Position numbers and translations under genes: made by a program. Source: Flavobacteriales bacterium (GTDB lineage Bacteria > Bacteroidota > Bacteroidia > Flavobacteriales > UA16). From it: 6,593 nucleotides of DNA. The notes below the pieces were generated by a model. The model saw only the letters and a list, made by a program, of their open reading frames with translations. It had not been told where the DNA came from and made no database searches. Below are positions 6,205 through 6,593 of this stretch, in pieces (the stretch's first letter is position 1; every line of letters starts with the position of its first letter). The stretch is from the NCBI GenBank assembly GCA_030831885.1, contig JAURKF010000310.1:1-6593 (forward strand), in the 5' to 3' direction.

Positions 6205-6593
6205 ATGCTTGTCAGCTCCATACCTAATCACCTGCGGTGGTCTCTTTGTTTACTCATGTGGATTGTGGGTTGGGATGCGCATGCTCAATGGTCAACGTTA
6301 CGGCAACACTCTCTCGTCATTACTTCCGACACCTTGCAGCTCGATACGTTGGCAATTTGGCCGGAATCCTTGGTTGTATTACATAAAGGCGATACGATGG
6401 ACGCAACACGTTATTTATTCCTTTCTCAACAAGCGCGCTTATGGGTTCGCAACCTTCCAGCAGGCGACACCATTGCGGTGTCATATGTAGTATTGCCGTG
6501 GCGAGCGGGCATGGTCTTCCGTCGAAAAAGTCTTGAATTGATACAAGGACCATCTACCTCATCCCTACGACCCTTCGTACTTGGAAACTCAGA
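6205..6593 (+). CDS. Exported protein, N-terminal 129 residues; likely large Bacteroidota envelope protein (3'-truncated)
   Basis: The frame from ATG 6205 stays open to the window edge (129 codons plus two bases). Residues 1-28 form a signal peptide: Arg11, hydrophobic core WSLCLLMWIVGW, and an AHA|Q cleavage site (A25-H26-A27/Q28). The mature start shows SDTLQLDTLAIWPESLVV (41-58), then a Y-x(6)-A-x-LW segment (70-80) and DTIAVSYVVLPWR (88-100), followed by RPFVLGNS at the edge. From memory of the family, this pattern (paired SDTL/LDTL-I-P-S, then D-I-V-Y-VLP) begins conserved Bacteroidota proteins of about 1,000 residues or more that later carry a glycine-rich GSI-RG-S-GNNQD segment; that part is not visible here. 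Function is unknown, probably outer membrane or cell surface. The frame is open back to 6085 and has an ATG at 6112, but that start would bury the signal peptide and overlap the promoter candidate. There is no Shine-Dalgarno. Confidence 0.72.
   Translation, partial: MLVSSIPNHLRWSLCLLMWIVGWDAHAQWSTLRQHSLVITSDTLQLDTLAIWPESLVVLHKGDTMDATRYLFLSQQARLWVRNLPAGDTIAVSYVVLPWRAGMVFRRKSLELIQGPSTSSLRPFVLGNS

Noticed and set aside
6209..6490. 93-codon + strand ORF starting with TTG at 6209
   Set aside because: It overlaps the 6205 frame, which encodes a clear signal peptide and family-like mature sequence and stays open to the window end. The 6209 frame shows no recognisable domain.

Overview
This 6.6 kb window looks like a chromosomal segment from a member of the Bacteroidota. 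The main evidence is a TonB-dependent outer-membrane receptor followed by a small surface-type lipoprotein and a FecR anti-sigma factor with the phylum-typical C-terminal extension. Supporting evidence is a long-form QueA and the general lack of Shine-Dalgarno sequences in front of clear start codons. Composition appears even and mid-range in GC. I see no insertion sequence, integrase, tRNA, rRNA or CRISPR array.

Layout: (1) Bases 1-3389, + strand, hold a receptor module. It consists of the C-terminal ~589 residues of a TonB-dependent receptor whose 5' end lies outside the window, a 243-residue lipoprotein overlapping the receptor stop by one base (TGATG), and, 63 bases on, a FecR-type anti-sigma factor. 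The cognate ECF sigma factor is not in the window. (2) Bases 3390-3605 are a 216-base spacer. It contains a 31-codon ORF of doubtful status overlapping the fecR stop, a small hairpin, and a textbook intrinsic terminator (12 bp perfect stem plus T7). (3) Bases 3606-4826, + strand, are queA, an enzyme of queuosine tRNA modification. (4) Bases 4827-6071, - strand, are a MacB/FtsX-type ABC transporter permease. It converges on queA with zero bases between the two stop codons. (5) Bases 6072-6204 are a divergent spacer with a near-canonical sigma70-like promoter (CTGACA-N17-TATAAT, + strand) and an 8 bp inverted repeat. (6) Bases 6205-6593, + strand, are the first 129 residues of an exported protein that runs off the window. 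It resembles the N-terminus of a large conserved Bacteroidota envelope protein family.

Functionally, the first three genes fit a cell-surface signalling and uptake module: the receptor imports an unknown ligand with its lipoprotein partner, and FecR carries signal state to a sigma factor encoded elsewhere. queA is metabolically unrelated and is insulated by the terminator. The permease and the exported protein share a divergent control region but have no visible functional link. I found no clear candidate for a new biological system. The most unusual items are the sigma70-like promoter and dyad in the divergent spacer, the receptor-lipoprotein-FecR gene order without a sigma factor, the terminator placed only 31 bases before queA, and the zero-gap convergent gene pair.
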